Of a stretch of DNA of 25,170 bases, positions 25,029-25,170 are shown one piece after another; positions within the stretch are counted from its first letter, which is position 1, and each line of letters opens with the position of its first letter. The position numbers and the translations under genes were made by a program. The stretch comes from JBGTFE01 sp036403235 (GTDB lineage: Bacteria; Acidobacteriota; Blastocatellia; Pyrinomonadales; Pyrinomonadaceae): contig DASWRI010000078.1 of the NCBI GenBank assembly GCA_036403235.1, positions 1-25,170 of the forward strand. Direction: 5' to 3'. The notes beneath the pieces are model-generated. The model saw only the letters and a program-made list of their open reading frames with translations. It had not been told where the DNA came from and searched no databases.

Positions 25029-25170
25029 CTAGTGCTGATTCCAGTTAGCGACCGGATAATCTCCGTTAGCGCCCAATTGGAAGAACGTCGTCGCCCCGTT
25101 GGTCGAATTGCGCGAGTAGAAATTACTCTGTCCCGGAGTGATATCAGGCCGCCAAACGGCAATATCCGTC
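25029..25170 (-). CDS. C-terminal end of an FG-GAP/VCBS-like repeat protein (partial)
   Basis: The minus-strand frame is open from the window edge to TAG (25029-25031); 46 residues are visible. TDIAVWRPDITPGQSNFY, then TTFFQLGANGDYPVANWNQH, match the repeating 'TDxAVWRPxxGxWYxxxS...FGxxGDxPVxxDY' unit of FG-GAP/VCBS-like beta-propeller repeats common at the ends of secreted proteins in Acidobacteriota. It ends with an incomplete last unit. The start and any signal peptide lie outside the window. The bidirectional terminator follows. Confidence 0.7.
   Translation of the reverse strand, partial: TDIAVWRPDITPGQSNFYSRNSTNGATTFFQLGANGDYPVANWNQH

Overview
The window looks like a chromosomal segment of an Acidobacteriota bacterium, most likely class Blastocatellia (Pyrinomonadaceae-like). 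This rests on the combination of long YD/RHS-repeat genes, an MglB/MglA polarity pair, a YvcK-GlmU-GlmS cluster and a fused metallo-beta-lactamase/rhodanese protein. The taxon is inferred from gene content and style; no rRNA or other marker is present.

Layout. Positions 1-16,250 are an accessory region built around polymorphic RHS proteins. It opens with the 3' part of one RHS gene (2-4441) and a small secreted protein. A junk-yard follows: a tRNA-Asp 3' half with an integrase tail, a truncated conjugation-type ATPase, and an orphan RHS C-terminal tip with a likely immunity gene (6131-7221). After about 1.2 kb with no recognisable gene come two small secreted/lipoprotein genes, then a second RHS gene (9888-14078). 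That gene has lost its 5' end and ends in a zinc-protease-like tip, translationally coupled to a secreted partner (14075-14929). A second tRNA-Asp half with an integrase tail (15111-15503), a small membrane-anchored protein and a third tRNA half (tRNA-Arg-CCT-like) close the region. Each tRNA remnant starts at the anticodon loop and no intact tRNA is visible. I read this as serial integration and decay of integrase-bearing elements, with RHS tip cassettes shuffled among them.

From 16,250 to the end the sequence is orderly, GC-richer housekeeping DNA. mglB-mglA lie on the minus strand. Diverging from them is a plus-strand run of yvcK/glmR, glmU, two small genes and glmS, all tied to UDP-GlcNAc supply. 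GlmU makes UDP-GlcNAc, GlmS makes the glucosamine-6-phosphate precursor, and YvcK/GlmR is known in Bacillus to sense UDP-GlcNAc and act on GlmS. Beyond a strong terminator lie a minus-strand gene of unknown function, a persulfide dioxygenase-like/rhodanese fusion, a second strong terminator shared by convergent genes, and the C-terminal end of an FG-GAP/VCBS-like repeat protein cut by the window edge.

Most interesting points: the orphan toxin tip/immunity pair that begins exactly at the RHS DPSGL boundary; the repeated tRNA-half/integrase scars; the two protease-like RHS tips with non-canonical zinc motifs; and a 45-residue ORF nested between glmU and glmS.
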